Below are positions 43,912 through 54,869 of a stretch of DNA of 64,000 nucleotides, in pieces. Both the position numbers and the translations under genes were made by a program. Below the pieces are notes generated by a model. That model did not search any database. It saw nothing but the letters and a program-made list of their open reading frames with translations, and was not told the origin of the DNA. Positions within the stretch are counted from its first letter, which is position 1. The number at the start of each line of letters is the position of its first letter. This DNA is from Medicago truncatula (Eukaryota; Streptophyta; Magnoliopsida; Fabales; Fabaceae), in assembly GCF_003473485.1 (NCBI RefSeq), contig NC_053043.1, forward strand, positions 13,154,001 to 13,218,000, given 5' to 3'.

Positions 43912-45114
43912 TTAATCGATCTTAACAGTACACATTAACACTATAGCTGAATTAGAATGGGAATGGAGCTCAAAAACAAGACCATCAGTATGCCAACTAG
44001 TATCAAACTCATTAAAAGGCACATCACGCCAAGGGTATGAAAGATTTGGAGTGTCAAACTCAACAGAAGGGACATAGCATTGAAAATGGGTATGAAAGAT
44101 TTGGAGACACATCAGTCCTCCATCTGCATGGGTAGCTGCTGCACAGTCCTTTCCATATCCCTCTTCCTGAGAAAAACAAGTTTAGAGTAAGCCAACAACA
44201 TATTGTTTCCATATCCCTTTTCATAGATAACAAATTTAAAATTCACACGACAAACGGTCCAAGAAATTGCTTAAACAAAGATGGTCCAAGAAGAAAATAT
44301 AAAAGGGAAAAAGTTAATTAAGTCAACTTTTTTCATCTAAATAATGACTATATGGTTGCTATAGGAGAATACTTTTGCCGTACAGCTATGACATTGTTCA
44401 TTTCATTTGAGGTAGGTTTACACTAATTATTTGTATGTGCCAATCAAATTAATCAAAGTTTGCAGCACCAAAAGAATAAATATTAAATCATATATATTGT
44501 TTTTATAATTCGCTCTAGCAATCACACGGAAGCAAGGTGCATGAGATAAGCACCATAGGGTGCTAGTGAAGCAAATAAGAGTTGGTCGTGTGTATTCTTG
44601 AGCCCGCCAGTTGAAATTCATGTCATCAAAAAGGTTGGGTATCGCCATATTCAATTCTCTCTCAAAAGAGTCTTCATGGTGTGGTCTCGCTCCTGACCCA
44701 GAAGACCATGTCGAACATTCACAACTGTTGTTGGGAAGTGGAGAGAGTGTGGAGGCTGAGAGAGTACGAAAATATTCTTAGGGCGATGAGTAAGAAACAA
44801 AACATCTTCCCTCATTAAGAACCTTCTCAATGCAGGGGGACTTGAGTGTCACCATTACCTAACTTGTAGATCAATACTCTATCTTCAACACAAAGGTGAA
44901 TGGTTGACGCAAAGTCTTCACCTTCATTTTGGCTACACCCAACAGCACAATAAAGAGGGTCAAGATCAGAATCCAGTGTCGCCTCTAGCCATGCTTCAGC
45001 AACTATGTTGTTCGAGGTTGTCGAAACACAAAAGGAGTGATTCTCGTCCACACTAACATCACAAGTGAACGTTCCAAATCGTGTTGCTGATACTTGAGTG
45101 ATCTCAATTGCCAT
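43912..45114 (-). pseudogene. Exonuclease-like (WRN-exo/DEDD type) gene, decayed copy 1
   Basis: From the ATG at 45114 the minus strand encodes MAIEITQVSATRFGTFTCDV, then VDENHSFCVSTTSNNIVAEA and FASTIHLCVEDRVLIYKLGN before a stop at 44827. The (A)ST.HLCV..R.LIYKL stretch resembles the beta-strand after the first catalytic motif of plant Werner-exonuclease-like proteins (ATLQLCVG..CLIF.L in the family), but the expected D-x-E pair is not visible. A frameshift near 44835 precedes further homology to the copy at 61781 (QPPHSLHFP, then NLFDDMNFNWRA). A downstream exon-like segment (43912-44166, after a CAG acceptor) ends the gene. A broken gene is the simplest reading. Confidence 0.5.
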
Positions 45115-45571
45115 TTTGATGAAGTTTTGAAGGTTGGTTAGGGTTATAGAAAACAATGAATTTTGGTGAAGGAATGTTCAATGAAAGGTTCGTTAGGGTT
45201 ATAGAAAACAATGAATGTTGGTGAAGGATTATGTTGGGACTTGGTTGGAAAGAAAGAAAGAAAGGAGGTCAATGAAAGGTTGAACAGTGAATAACTAACT
45301 TGTATCAATGAATAACTTTCATTTTGATGAAGTTTTGAAGGTCGGTTAGGGTTATAGAAAAGAATGAATGTTGGTGATTTGGGAGAAAAGAATGAAGGTT
45401 GAAAGAAAGAAACAAAGTTGAATCGTATTATAATGTTCAATGAAATGAAGGGTTTTTTTTTTTCATTTTTTTTTCTTCTAGAAGTGAATTGTAACTAATT
45501 TCTAACTGTCATCATAAGCTAACAGCTGTTACCTATGAGTGAATCATGTACACGTGCTATTTTGGATTGTT

Positions 45572-45744
45572 GAAGCAAACTCTTCTCCCTCATTTTTTAT
45601 GCACGCAGCAGCGCAATAGAGTGGATTTAGCCCATCATTCAATGTCACGTCCAACTACTCTTCTGCAATGATATTGTTCGAAGTTGTCAAAATGCATAAA
45701 GAATGGTTCTGGTCGACAGTAACGTTGCAAATGAAAGGAGAATG
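45572..45744 (-). pseudogene. Exonuclease-like fragment, copy 2
   Basis: The minus strand reads FICNVTVDQNHSLCILTTSN, then NIIAEE followed by a stop, LNPLYCA and KNEGEEFASTI, aligning with the start of copies 1 and 3. It is truncated at both ends and carries an in-frame stop. Confidence 0.65.
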
Positions 45745-45904
45745 GTATAGATTTTAAAATATTAGAATGGTGAATGAAAGGGTGAATAACTAAAAGTGAA
45801 GTGAATCTAGTAACTAACTTGCCACATCAGCAGAGTTAGTTAGAGATTCTCTAACTGTTCTAACTGTTTATCCTAGTCCTAACAGATGGAGTGAGTACAC
45901 GTGC

Positions 45905-46205
45905 TTTTTGATTGTTTGGAAGATTTTATGAAAGGCGGTGAGAAGAACAAAATGATTATAGAATCAATGTACTTCAATTATGGTATTAGGAATATTTTGG
46001 CCGAAGGAGTTGAATGAAAGAGTACAAATGTGAAAATTGATGTGTGGAGAGTATTTCTCACAAGATTTGGAATGGTGGAAAGAGAATTGAGCATGATGTC
46101 TTTGTATGAAGCTGAATTGTATGAAAGGATATGAATGGTCATTGTCTTTCTTGTTGGATGGAAAGGAACACCAGTTAACTTTGTTTCTGTTTGGAAATTC
46201 ATTTG
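45905..46205 (+). pseudogene. GRAS pseudogene fragment, inverted to the array
   Basis: The plus strand reads FDCLEDFMKG, IIESMYFNYGIRNILAEGVE, stop, VKIDVWRVF, TRFGMVERELSMMSLYEAEL, a gap with stop, VGWKGTPVN and VSVWKFI: the SAW end of the GRAS genes. It lacks everything upstream of about residue 478, has two in-frame stops and has lost the RFPCG...TFDMNGH stretch. NILAEGVE with a single E is diagnostic of copy 3, whereas the 3' flank (46206-46360) aligns with that of copy 1 (CTTAAGAGACA, GATGTTGCAT, CCTAGTATT). Confidence 0.92.
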
Positions 46206-46360
46206 ATTATTGTTAAATGCATGATTTGCTCCTTCTCGTTCAAATCCATAGTTTTTATTAGTATCATTACTAATTCCAACTTAAGAGACATTTGTTAAAA
46301 TGATGTTGCATATGCTTATTATTACCTAGTATTATGATTTATGAGTTTTCTTTTTTTTCT

Positions 46361-46365
46361 TTCTA
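46361..46365. repeat. Target-site duplication TTCTA, left
   Basis: Matches 51403-51407 exactly. Confidence 0.9.
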
Positions 46366-46566
46366 TATTACACAGTCCAGATTCTGATGATCAAAGGCAT
46401 AGAAATACAAAGCTTATGGTACAAGCAACTTAGATAGTGTAGTACAATGTGTACTTTCTTGTAGTACAATTCATATTAGCAAGTACAATTCTCTATTGTA
46501 TAAATACATTGCTGTAACACATTTTCAAGTTAATGAATCTTTTCACTCTTTCAAAGTTTCTTAATA
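46366..46566 (+). repeat. 5' LTR of the copia element
   Basis: 201 bp, TATTACACAG...CTTAATA. It contains the TATA box TGTATAAATAC near 46498, which the 3' LTR lacks. Otherwise it is identical to the 3' LTR. Confidence 0.93.
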
Positions 46567-46859
46567 TGGTATCAGTTTTTCTTTCTCTCTCCTTTTCATG
46601 AGAGAGTTAGTTACGATCCGTTTTCATTGCTTCCGCCATTGTTGCTTGTTCTTCAAGCTTTCTACTTTTCTTCAATTTTCCTTGATTTCTTATTGAATCT
46701 TTCGTGATTCTTCTCTTTTTCTTCTCGATCTTCTCGTTTTTCTTGTTCTTGATTCTTCTTTTCTTCGCTTTCTTAGCGAATTGATTGATTTCTGCTTTTT
46801 CTCATCTCTTACTCTGTTTTCACTTCATCTTCTTCGTTGCAATTTTCTGGTTTTTCACC

Positions 46860-48630
46860 ATGCCACCTCGTGCAGCTCCTATTATTCATCAACAACCTAA
46901 CATTGATTCCATTTACTATGTTCATCCTAGTGAAGGACCAAACTCGGTTACGGTTACACCACTTCTCACCGGTCCAAATTATCTTGCATGGAATCGTTCT
47001 ATGAAACGTGCTCTTGGAACGAAGAACAAATTCGTTTTCATCGATGGATCTGTTCCAATTCCTCCAATGGATGACTTGAATCGTACTGCTTGGGAACGTT
47101 GTAATAATCTCATTCTTTCTTGGATTATTAATTCTGTTTCTCCTCAAATTGCTCAAACTATTGTATTCCATGAATACGCCATTGATGTCTGGATTGAATT
47201 ACAAGAGCGTTTTTCTAAGGTTGATCGTATTCGTGTTGCTTCACTACGTTCTTCCATTAACAATTTGAAACAAGGTGATAAATCTGTTCTTGATTACTTC
47301 ACAAGTATAAAATCTCTTTGGGAGGAACTTAATTCTCATCGTCCCATGCCTATGTGTACTTGTCCTTATCCTTGCCGTTGTGAATCCATGCGTGCTGCTC
47401 GTGATTTCAGAATGGAAGATCAAGTTATTCAATTTCTTACTGGTTTGAATGATAGCTTTTCAGTTGTGAAAACTCAAGTTCTTCTTATAGATCCTCTTCC
47501 TTCTATCAACAAAGTATATTCTATGGTGATTCAAGAAGAAAGCAACATTATCCCACCTACTTCACTAGCTTCAAATGAAGATTCTAGTATTTTGGTTAAT
47601 GCTTCAGATGCAAGAAAGCCATTTCTGCGTGGTAAATCTTCTGGTACATCTCAATCCAAAAACAATTCTAGGTATTGTACCTTTTGTCGTAGAAACAATC
47701 ATACTGTGGAGTATTGCTATCTCAAGCATGATTTTCCTAATGCAAATAAACCTACTGCTTCTTCAAATGCTGTTACTTCTGAGCATGCTGTGGATTCTCA
47801 TACCTCTAGTGAAGGAACTTCTTCTTCTTCTCAAACTGGTTTGACACAAGAGCAATATGTTCATCTTGTATCCTTGCTACAGCAATCATCTTTGGTGCCT
47901 TCAGCAACTCCTCCTAACCCTGCCAGCACCAATCATGTTGCTACATCCTTCCCTTCTTCAATTGATTTCACTTCAGGTATAAACACCATTTTTTCTTGCT
48001 CTCTGCATGTTCCTTCTGATCATTGGCTAATTGATTCTGGAGCTAATGAACATATTTGTTCCTCATTACATTTATTTCATTCTTATTATAGAATTAAACC
48101 TATCTGTGTAAATTTGCCAAATGGTTCATCTGTTATTGTTCAATATGCTGGCACTGTTGTCTTTTCACCTCATTTTCACATCACACATGTCTTATATTCT
48201 CCTTCCTTCAAAGTTTATCTCATATCAGTTTCTAAAATTTGTCAATCATTACCTTATCATGTTCATTTTTTGCTCAATACATATGTGATACAGGATGTGA
48301 AAACACAGAAGATGATTGGTTTGGGTAATCTCTGTGATGGTCTTTATAGATTGCATCCTTTTGCTCCTGCTTCACCTCAGGCTCACTTCATTTCTTCTGC
48401 TGTTTCTCCTACTAATAAAATGTCTTGTAATTCTGTTTCTTCCAATAATAATGTTTCTAGTATTCCTTCTAATGCAATCTGGCACTTTAGATTAGGACAT
48501 TTGTCTAATCAAAGATTGTCCATGATGCATAGTTTGTACTCCTCAATTACTATTGATAATAAAGCTGTTTGTGACATTTGTCATTTTGCCAAACAAAGAA
48601 AATTACCCTACAATTTGAGTACTCTATTGC
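46860..48630 (+). CDS. copia gag-protease-preintegrase part of the polyprotein
   Basis: An in-frame ATG at 46785 lies in a hydrophobic leader-like run; the true start is probably 46860 (MPPRAAPIIH). The gag domain follows (VTPLLTGPNYLAWNRSMKRA). A CCHC zinc knuckle C-x2-C-x4-H-x4-C lies at about 47678-47720. The aspartic protease motif is WLIDSGANEHIC near 48024, and the pre-integrase HHCC region runs from WHFRLGHLS (about 48481) to CDICHFAKQRK (about 48600). The frame then shifts by one base between about 48610 and 48632; open translation continues out of phase to 48758 without homology. Gag builds the particle, and protease cuts the polyprotein. Confidence 0.9.
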
Positions 48631-48631
48631 T

Positions 48632-49231
48632 TCATCTAAATTTGAACTATTGCATTTTGATATTTGGGGTCCTCTTTCTGTTACTAGTGTTCATGGACAC
48701 AAGTATTTTCTCACCATTGTTGATGATTTTAGTAGATTTTTATGGGTCATTCTGCTAAAAAATAAATCAGAAGTCTCAAATCATGTCAAAAATTTTGTCG
48801 TATTGATCCATACTCATTATCAAATTACTCCCAAGTACATAAGATCTGACAATGGTCCTGAGTTTTTAATCCCTGAATTTTATGCTTCTAAGGGAATCAT
48901 ACACCAAAAATCATGTGTTGAAACTCCCCAACAAAATGGTAGAGTTGAAAGAAAGCATCAACATATCCTTAATGTTGCTAGAGCTTTACTTTTCCAATCT
49001 AAACTTCCAAATTTTTTTTGGTCATATGCTGTTATTCATGCTGTTTTCTTAATAAATAAAGTGCCTACCCCTCTTTTTAAACAAAAATCTCCTTATCAAC
49101 TTCTTTATGATTCTTTACCTGACATAAATTCCTTCAAAGTTTTTGGTTGTTTATGTTTTGCTTCTACTCTTCTTGCTCAAAGGTCCAAACTTCAATCTAG
49201 AGCAAGAAAGTCTATTTTCTTTACAAGTTAG
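48632..49231 (+). CDS. copia integrase core
   Basis: The open frame spans 48578-49231, but homology starts at about 48622 (SIASSKFELLHFDIWGP). The catalytic D,D-35-E core is visible: VDDFSRFLW, IRSDNGPEF and QQNGRVERKH with the glutamate. The frame breaks near 49210-49225 (after SRARKS), where two bases of the usual motif seem to be missing. Integrase inserts the cDNA into the host chromosome. The core residues look intact. Confidence 0.9.
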   Translation, partial: SSKFELLHFDIWGPLSVTSVHGHKYFLTIVDDFSRFLWVILLKNKSEVSNHVKNFVVLIHTHYQITPKYIRSDNGPEFLIPEFYASKGIIHQKSCVETPQQNGRVERKHQHILNVARALLFQSKLPNFFWSYAVIHAVFLINKVPTPLFKQKSPYQLLYDSLPDINSFKVFGCLCFASTLLAQRSKLQSRARKSIFFTS

Positions 49232-49380
49232 GATCTAAAGGCTATGTTCTTTATGATCTTGACAACAGAGAGATATTTCTCAGCAGAAATGTTGTTTTTC
49301 ATGAACTCATTATACCCTATAACTCTTCCACTCCATCTTTTACCTCAAATTGGCAATATAATTCACCTTCATCATTTGAT

Positions 49381-51288
49381 ATGCCTGAACCACCTTCATT
49401 CCCTTTATCTTCCACTATATTACCTAATCTTTCTTCTGACCAGACCATCCATTCTACACCACGATCCACATTTAATCCTTCTTCCACTCTTAGAGTCTCT
49501 TCTAGAACTAAGAAAAGTCCATCTTATCTGCAAGATTATATCTGTAACCCTTCTACTAATTCTGTTTCTTCTGCTAATAAATCTTGCATTTTATATCCTT
49601 TATCCAATTTTATTTCCCATAAACATTTATCTAACTCACAACATACCTTTGCTTTGTCTCTTGTTTCTCACATTGAACCAAAATCTTATGCTGAGGCTAT
49701 CAAATCTGATTGCTGGAAACAAGCTATGCAACTTGAACTTAATGCTCTTGATCAAACTGGTACTTGGACAGTTGTTGATATTCCTTCACAAGTTAAACCT
49801 ATAGGATGTAAATGGGTTTGCAGAATCAAGTACAATGATGATGGTTCTATAGAGAGGTATAAAGCTAGACTGGTAGCTAAGGGATACAATCAAATTGAAG
49901 GGTTGGATTATTTTGATACTTTTTCACCAGTTGCCAAAATCACTATAGTCAGACTTGTAATTGCTCTAGCTTCAATTAATCATTGGTTTCTTCATCAATT
50001 AGATGTAAATAATGCATTTTTGCATGGTGATCTTCAAGAAAATGTTTACAAGAAGATTCCACCAGGATTATCCACATTCAAACCAAATCAAGTCTGCAAA
50101 TTATCCAAATCCTTATATGGTCTCAAACAAGCCAGTAGAAAGTGGTATGAAAAGCTGACCACTCTCCTTATTTCCAATGATTATAAACAAGCTGCATCTG
50201 ATGCTTCTTTGTTTACCAAATTAACTTCTGAGACTTTCACTATTATTTTAGTCTATGTTGATGATATAATTTTAGCTGGCAATTCTCTCACTGAATTTCA
50301 TATCATCAAGAATGCTTTACATCAGGCATTCAAAATCAAGGATCTTGGCATTTTGAAATATTTTCTTGGCCTTGAAGTAGCTCATTCACACAGTGGGATT
50401 TCTCTATGCCAAAGAAAATACTGTTTGGATCTGTTGAATGATTCAGGCCTTCTTGGTTCTAAGCCTGTTTCTACACCCTCTGATCCCTCTATCAAACTTC
50501 ATAATGACACTTCACTTCTTTTCCCTGACATTTCAGCTTATAGAAGACTCATTGGCAGATTGATTTACTTGAATACAACCAGACCTGACATTACTTTCAT
50601 TACCCAGCAATTGAGTCAGTTTCTTAGCAAACCAACTCAAACTCATTATCATGCTACTCTTAGAGTTCTAAAATACCTAAAAGGTTCACCAGGCAAAGGA
50701 ATTTTCTTCCCACGCGCTTCAGGATTACACATTCAGGGATACACTGATGCAGACTGGGTAGGCTGTAAAGATACAAGGCGTTCTATCTCAGGACATTGTT
50801 TCTTTCTTGGACAATCTCTTATATGCTGGAGAACCAAGAAACAACCTACAGTTTCCAAATCCTCTTCTGAAGCTGAGTATAGAGCAATGGCATCTGCTAC
50901 TTGTGAAATGCAATGGTTATTATACTTGCTCAGAGATTTACAAGTTCAATGTGTTCAACTTCCTGTGCTTTATTGTGATAATCAAAGTGCTATGCACATT
51001 GCATCAAATCCTGTTTTTCATGAAAGAACTAAACATCTTGAAATTGACTGTCACATTGTAAGGGAAAAGCTACAAGCAGGCATCTTCAAACTCCTTCCAG
51101 TTACCACTCATGATCAAATTGGTGATTCTTTTACAAAGGCTTTATATCTTCAACCTTTTAGCCTCTTGCTTTCCAAGTTGGGGATGTTAGACATCTACCA
51201 CCCTCCAACTTGTGGGGGGATATTACACAGTCCAGATTCTGATGATCAAAGGCATAGAAATACAAAGCTTATGGTACAAGCAACTTAG
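49381..51288 (+). CDS. copia reverse transcriptase and RNase H
   Basis: Homologous reading in this phase actually begins near 49215, upstream of the first ATG at 49381. The protein holds the copia RT domain: WKWVCRIKYNDDGSIERYKA-type start near 49805, LDVNNAFLHGDL, CKLSKSLYGLKQASRKWYEK, and the catalytic LVYVDDIILAG (YVDD at about 50253-50264). RNase H follows: GYTDADWVGCKDTRRSISG, the SSSEAEYRA motif, YCDNQSAM and HIVREKL. The stop (51286-51288) lies inside the 3' LTR, the last 20-odd codons being LTR-encoded. No stop or shift is seen after 49225. Confidence 0.93.
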   Translation: MPEPPSFPLSSTILPNLSSDQTIHSTPRSTFNPSSTLRVSSRTKKSPSYLQDYICNPSTNSVSSANKSCILYPLSNFISHKHLSNSQHTFALSLVSHIEPKSYAEAIKSDCWKQAMQLELNALDQTGTWTVVDIPSQVKPIGCKWVCRIKYNDDGSIERYKARLVAKGYNQIEGLDYFDTFSPVAKITIVRLVIALASINHWFLHQLDVNNAFLHGDLQENVYKKIPPGLSTFKPNQVCKLSKSLYGLKQASRKWYEKLTTLLISNDYKQAASDASLFTKLTSETFTIILVYVDDIILAGNSLTEFHIIKNALHQAFKIKDLGILKYFLGLEVAHSHSGISLCQRKYCLDLLNDSGLLGSKPVSTPSDPSIKLHNDTSLLFPDISAYRRLIGRLIYLNTTRPDITFITQQLSQFLSKPTQTHYHATLRVLKYLKGSPGKGIFFPRASGLHIQGYTDADWVGCKDTRRSISGHCFFLGQSLICWRTKKQPTVSKSSSEAEYRAMASATCEMQWLLYLLRDLQVQCVQLPVLYCDNQSAMHIASNPVFHERTKHLEIDCHIVREKLQAGIFKLLPVTTHDQIGDSFTKALYLQPFSLLLSKLGMLDIYHPPTCGGILHSPDSDDQRHRNTKLMVQAT

Positions 51289-51402
51289 ATAGTGTAGTAC
51301 AATGTGTACTTTCTTGTAGTACAATTCATATTAGCAAGTACAATAGGCTGTAACACATTTTCAAGTTAATGAATCTTTTCACTCTTTCAAAGTTTCTTAA
51401 TA
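51221..51402 (+). repeat. 3' LTR of the copia element, TATA box deleted
   Basis: 182 bp, identical to the 5' LTR except that 22 bases including TATAAATA are replaced by AGG, a net loss of 19. Confidence 0.93.
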
Positions 51403-51407
51403 TTCTA

Positions 51408-53256
51408 TATGAATATAAGAGCATCCACATTCACGCTATTCGTTTTAGTGGTATAAATGGACCTTACATAATATTTTGTGTGACTTAACACTTTCCAATT
51501 ATTTATTCCCTAAAAAAAACAAAAAATATTTAAACAAAACAACGGAGATAATGAACCTTACATAGCTTATGTCTCAAAGATTCAACACTCTAACAAAGTA
51601 TTGGTAACCATGGAGCCACACATTATTTTGTCTAGTATTTATGCTCTTAGAATCTACAATAGGTCTTTTACTACTATCGTGAACTACTATCTTAATTTGG
51701 CTTCATTGCACTAATTTGAATTTGCACAACTTTTTTGTTTCCTTTCCCATCTCTTCTATCTTAACTAAAAGAAAATTTTAATTGGGACAATTTACCTATA
51801 AACGGATGAGCTGGTTTCTCTTAAGAAAAAAGGATGAGCTGGTTCAATTAATCTAAAGGCCTAAAACGAAACTTCAAATGAGACCATTTAAAACTTTAGA
51901 AATAACAAAGTTAGAAGCCTTTTAAACTAAACTATTGTACATTGATGTAAGAGGGGTTAAACTTTACAATAACTCTCTATTTCTAATATATATAATATTT
52001 TTCATACGACATGCATTATTCAAAGAGACTTATTTAATACATGAAGAAGGAAGAAAATATGCATTCTTTACAAGATTTATTAGTGGTTCATGCATGTAGT
52101 TGGTGATGTTGTTATCAATTGAAATGAATGATTTTTTGAGTCATATTTAATACATATAAAATGAGGGAGATATATAATCTTTGCCAAATATATTAGTGGT
52201 TTGTGCATGAAGTTGAGGTTGTTTGTGATTGCAATGTATGACTCTAAAAGTCATGTTTAATATTGATCATGAGAATGGGAAAAAATGAATTTTGTGTGAA
52301 TTATCTAATATTCAAAAAAAACTTTTTAATTTAAAATTAAAGATATATATTAACTTTTTTTTTATCTTTTCTTTATTTAATAATAAAGCATGATTGGGTC
52401 CACCATGGTTCGATATGTAAGTTATGGTGCCATTTAATTTGGGAAAGGAGAGTTCTTTCCCACCATAGGAAAGTTGATCATGTCCATTAAATTAAATGAG
52501 GAACATATTTCTATCATACTCTATCAACCACTAGATTATTTTTTTATACTATCTTTCACACAGTTTTACAAACTCTTTAACTATTCCTAAATGGCCTACA
52601 TACCCTAGTCACCAAGTATAAAACTCTTGCCCCTGTCTCTACTTAAGAGGCAATCATATGAACAACACATCAAAGCAATATAACACGGCAATGGGAAAAA
52701 AAATAAGACAAATGACTTTTACATGATTTTATATTTTTACTATTAAAAAAAGCAGGGAAATTAGTGACGGAAAAAATAAAATCCCTCACAATTTTTTTAG
52801 TCGTAAAATTTATTGACAAAATTAGAAAGGGATTTCAAGTTTTCCATCTCTAAATTTTTCTCACTAATTTTTTTTTTTGTAGTGTTTAATGTTATATTAA
52901 GTGTGTTTTTTTTTTTGTACTGATCGACTGAGAAGCAAGTTGCAACTTTTTAGTATCAATTAAATTCATTCAAAATTATCTAAGCATAAGAGAGAGGGGG
53001 GAGCATCGGAAAAAAAAATAAGTTGTGAGGCAATGTAGCAAGCTTCATTGTAAGAGGAAATGGAAAAATCATAATCACATAAATGTTTAGATAATGTTAA
53101 CAATTTAGATAAAGAGTCAAAGCATGCATGGCTACAGAGTCGCAAAAGGATTTAGGTCATGTTATAGGTCTTATTGAAAATTTACCAGGTACACGCACTT
53201 AGCAAAAGCTACAGACATTGGAACTCCAAAACACCTAGCTAAGCTCACGAGGACGA
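51408..53256. other. Spacer right of the copia element
   Basis: 51450-51475 (GGTATAAATGGACC...) matches the 3' flank of GRAS copy 1 inverted (196-222). 52025-52145 and 52145-52260 are diverged tandem copies of an about 115-bp unit (TTTAATACAT, ATTAGTGGTT.(T)GCATG, TTGAAGTT...). 52755-52884 ends AATTTTTTTTTTTTGTAGTG, like the inverted CACTA end of an En/Spm MITE. 53225-53254 is a partial tRNA-like SINE on the minus strand. No gene is supported. Confidence 0.5.
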
Positions 53257-53500
53257 AGCATGAGTTGTCTATATGTGAGTATGATTTATGACCATAAATT
53301 TTTTATAAGAAAAAAAATATTAGCATAGAATAAAACTATTAATTCAGTTTGATATTAATATAGAGTAAAGTTTCCCATAGAAGGAAAAGAAACACTAGCA
53401 ACCCTCATGAAGTAAAACATATTCATCATTAATTGGTCAATGATGATTGATAGATACATGAAGTTTTCAATTTTCATTAACTATTTTAAGGATATTTTCA
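53257..53500. repeat. Segmental duplicate of 41460-42040, without the MITE
   Basis: Same ordered motifs as 41460-42040; the MITE insertion point is empty here. Confidence 0.85.
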
Positions 53501-53639
53501 AGTCAAGCAACACTAGCAACCCTGTGTACGTTTATTATTTTTTTACTCTTTTAAACATAATTGTTATTCTAACTTTTTACCTCTATACTAAAAGTTATTA
53601 TTCATACTAGAGTTAAAACGATCCAAGTTCCAACAACTC

Positions 53640-54300
53640 CCTTACAAAAGTCAGCAAGTCATAAACGCCCTTTCGGGCCAAACCAAACATACATGAACGG
53701 AAGCAGAGCACAGAGTCGCATAAGTCTTGAAACTTCAATCGTAGTCCAAATCGAGGGATGAACAAACGACTAAAATTCATCATAATTCATCGACGGTGCA
53801 AAAAGCAATCGCAACGGATAAAGTCATTAATGTACGATGAACGACTACTACCGTCAACACGGAGCTTCTACGCACATAGCTCTTTCGAACAACATCCGGC
53901 AAAACAAGTCTTGTTGAATCCAGATCGTGGGATGCATCCAACGAAACAACACACAAATGAACAGAACCAAGAACCAGATCTTGAATCCAGGAAACCATAA
54001 TCAAGATTATCAAACGAAAACAGAGAGTCGAAACCATACCACCACCCAACTTCATCTTCCTGGAACAAAAAGAAAACAGACGAAAACAAAGACTAAAAAC
54101 ACACCGTCGGATACCCACGAGAAAAACAGCTTGTCGCGACGAGAAGCAACCAACCCAGCGACGAACAATGCTACATCTCGACTTATTGAACTCCAGAAAG
54201 GACAACCACAACGGTTACATTTGGATTGGAAGGGGAGTTACGGCGGTGGAAACTTTTTCCTAGCTAGCGAGTTGTTAGAGCAAAATTTCTAGAGAGAGAA
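53640..54300 (-). other. GC-richer island, unassigned
   Basis: Higher GC than its surroundings, with long overlapping open frames on both strands (for example 143 codons at 53780-54211 minus). Composition and the CGAC/CGTCG content resemble a transposon or gene 5' region read on the minus strand. No protein motif is recognised, so no gene is called. Confidence 0.35.
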
Positions 54301-54869
54301 AAGCAATTATACACCTCCCGAATCAATTGGTCTTTCTAAAAATGGAACCAAACATACATATTTTAATAGGGAATATGGATTCCTTTCGCAACACATGAAT
54401 AAATGGAATTCATTGGATTTTTGTCTCTAAATCACTAGCTTTACTCCAGGACCGGCATACACACAATAGTAGAATTTGTATGATCAATGACATGAAGATG
54501 TTATAAACAAATCATTAATAGTACAAGTGCACATGATGAATATAGAGACATAAAAAAATTTAAGTACATAAAAGTGATTTTGGTTTTTTCATAAATGAGA
54601 GTGATAATATTCTAAAAGAGAGAATAAGCTGCAACTACACTATTCTAATATAAATTATATAGCATAACTAAATTTTTCATTCATTTCTCCGTAATCATTA
54701 CAGTGACCAGTCACTTATTTATAGCTTAAGATCTTAACAACTTAACCAATGAGTAATGACTCATCAATCTAGATCCTTCTAAAAACACGACTTCATCTAA
54801 TATAACATGGCCTATTTTATTATGATGGACCTATCTTGATTCATTACATTTTCATATTACATGTTTCCT

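Larger units (their letters stand above)
46366..51402 (+). mobile_element. Ty1/copia LTR retrotransposon, 5.04 kb, two frameshifts
   Basis: The element has 5' LTR 46366-46566, a primer-binding site TGGTATCAG at 46567 (9 bases, initiator Met-tRNA type), one gag-pol region, a polypurine tract (GTGGGGGGA, 51212-51220) and 3' LTR 51221-51402, all within perfect TTCTA duplications. The LTRs begin TATTA and end TAATA rather than TG...CA. The order gag, protease, integrase, reverse transcriptase, RNase H defines the copia superfamily. Two frameshifts, near 48610-48632 and near 49210-49225, break the polyprotein, so it cannot be autonomous now. The insertion lies in the 3' flank of the GRAS pseudogene; homology to the 3' flank of GRAS copy 1 resumes at 51450-51475. 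Confidence 0.95.

Noticed and set aside
51221-51402. Canonical LTR start TGTTA...TAACA for the copia element
   Set aside because: The 5-bp target duplication TTCTA and the primer-binding site fix the ends at TATTA and TAATA.
53780-54211. 143-codon minus-strand protein gene
   Set aside because: Three overlapping frames on both strands are open in this GC-richer block, with no motif in any; more likely transposon 5' sequence.
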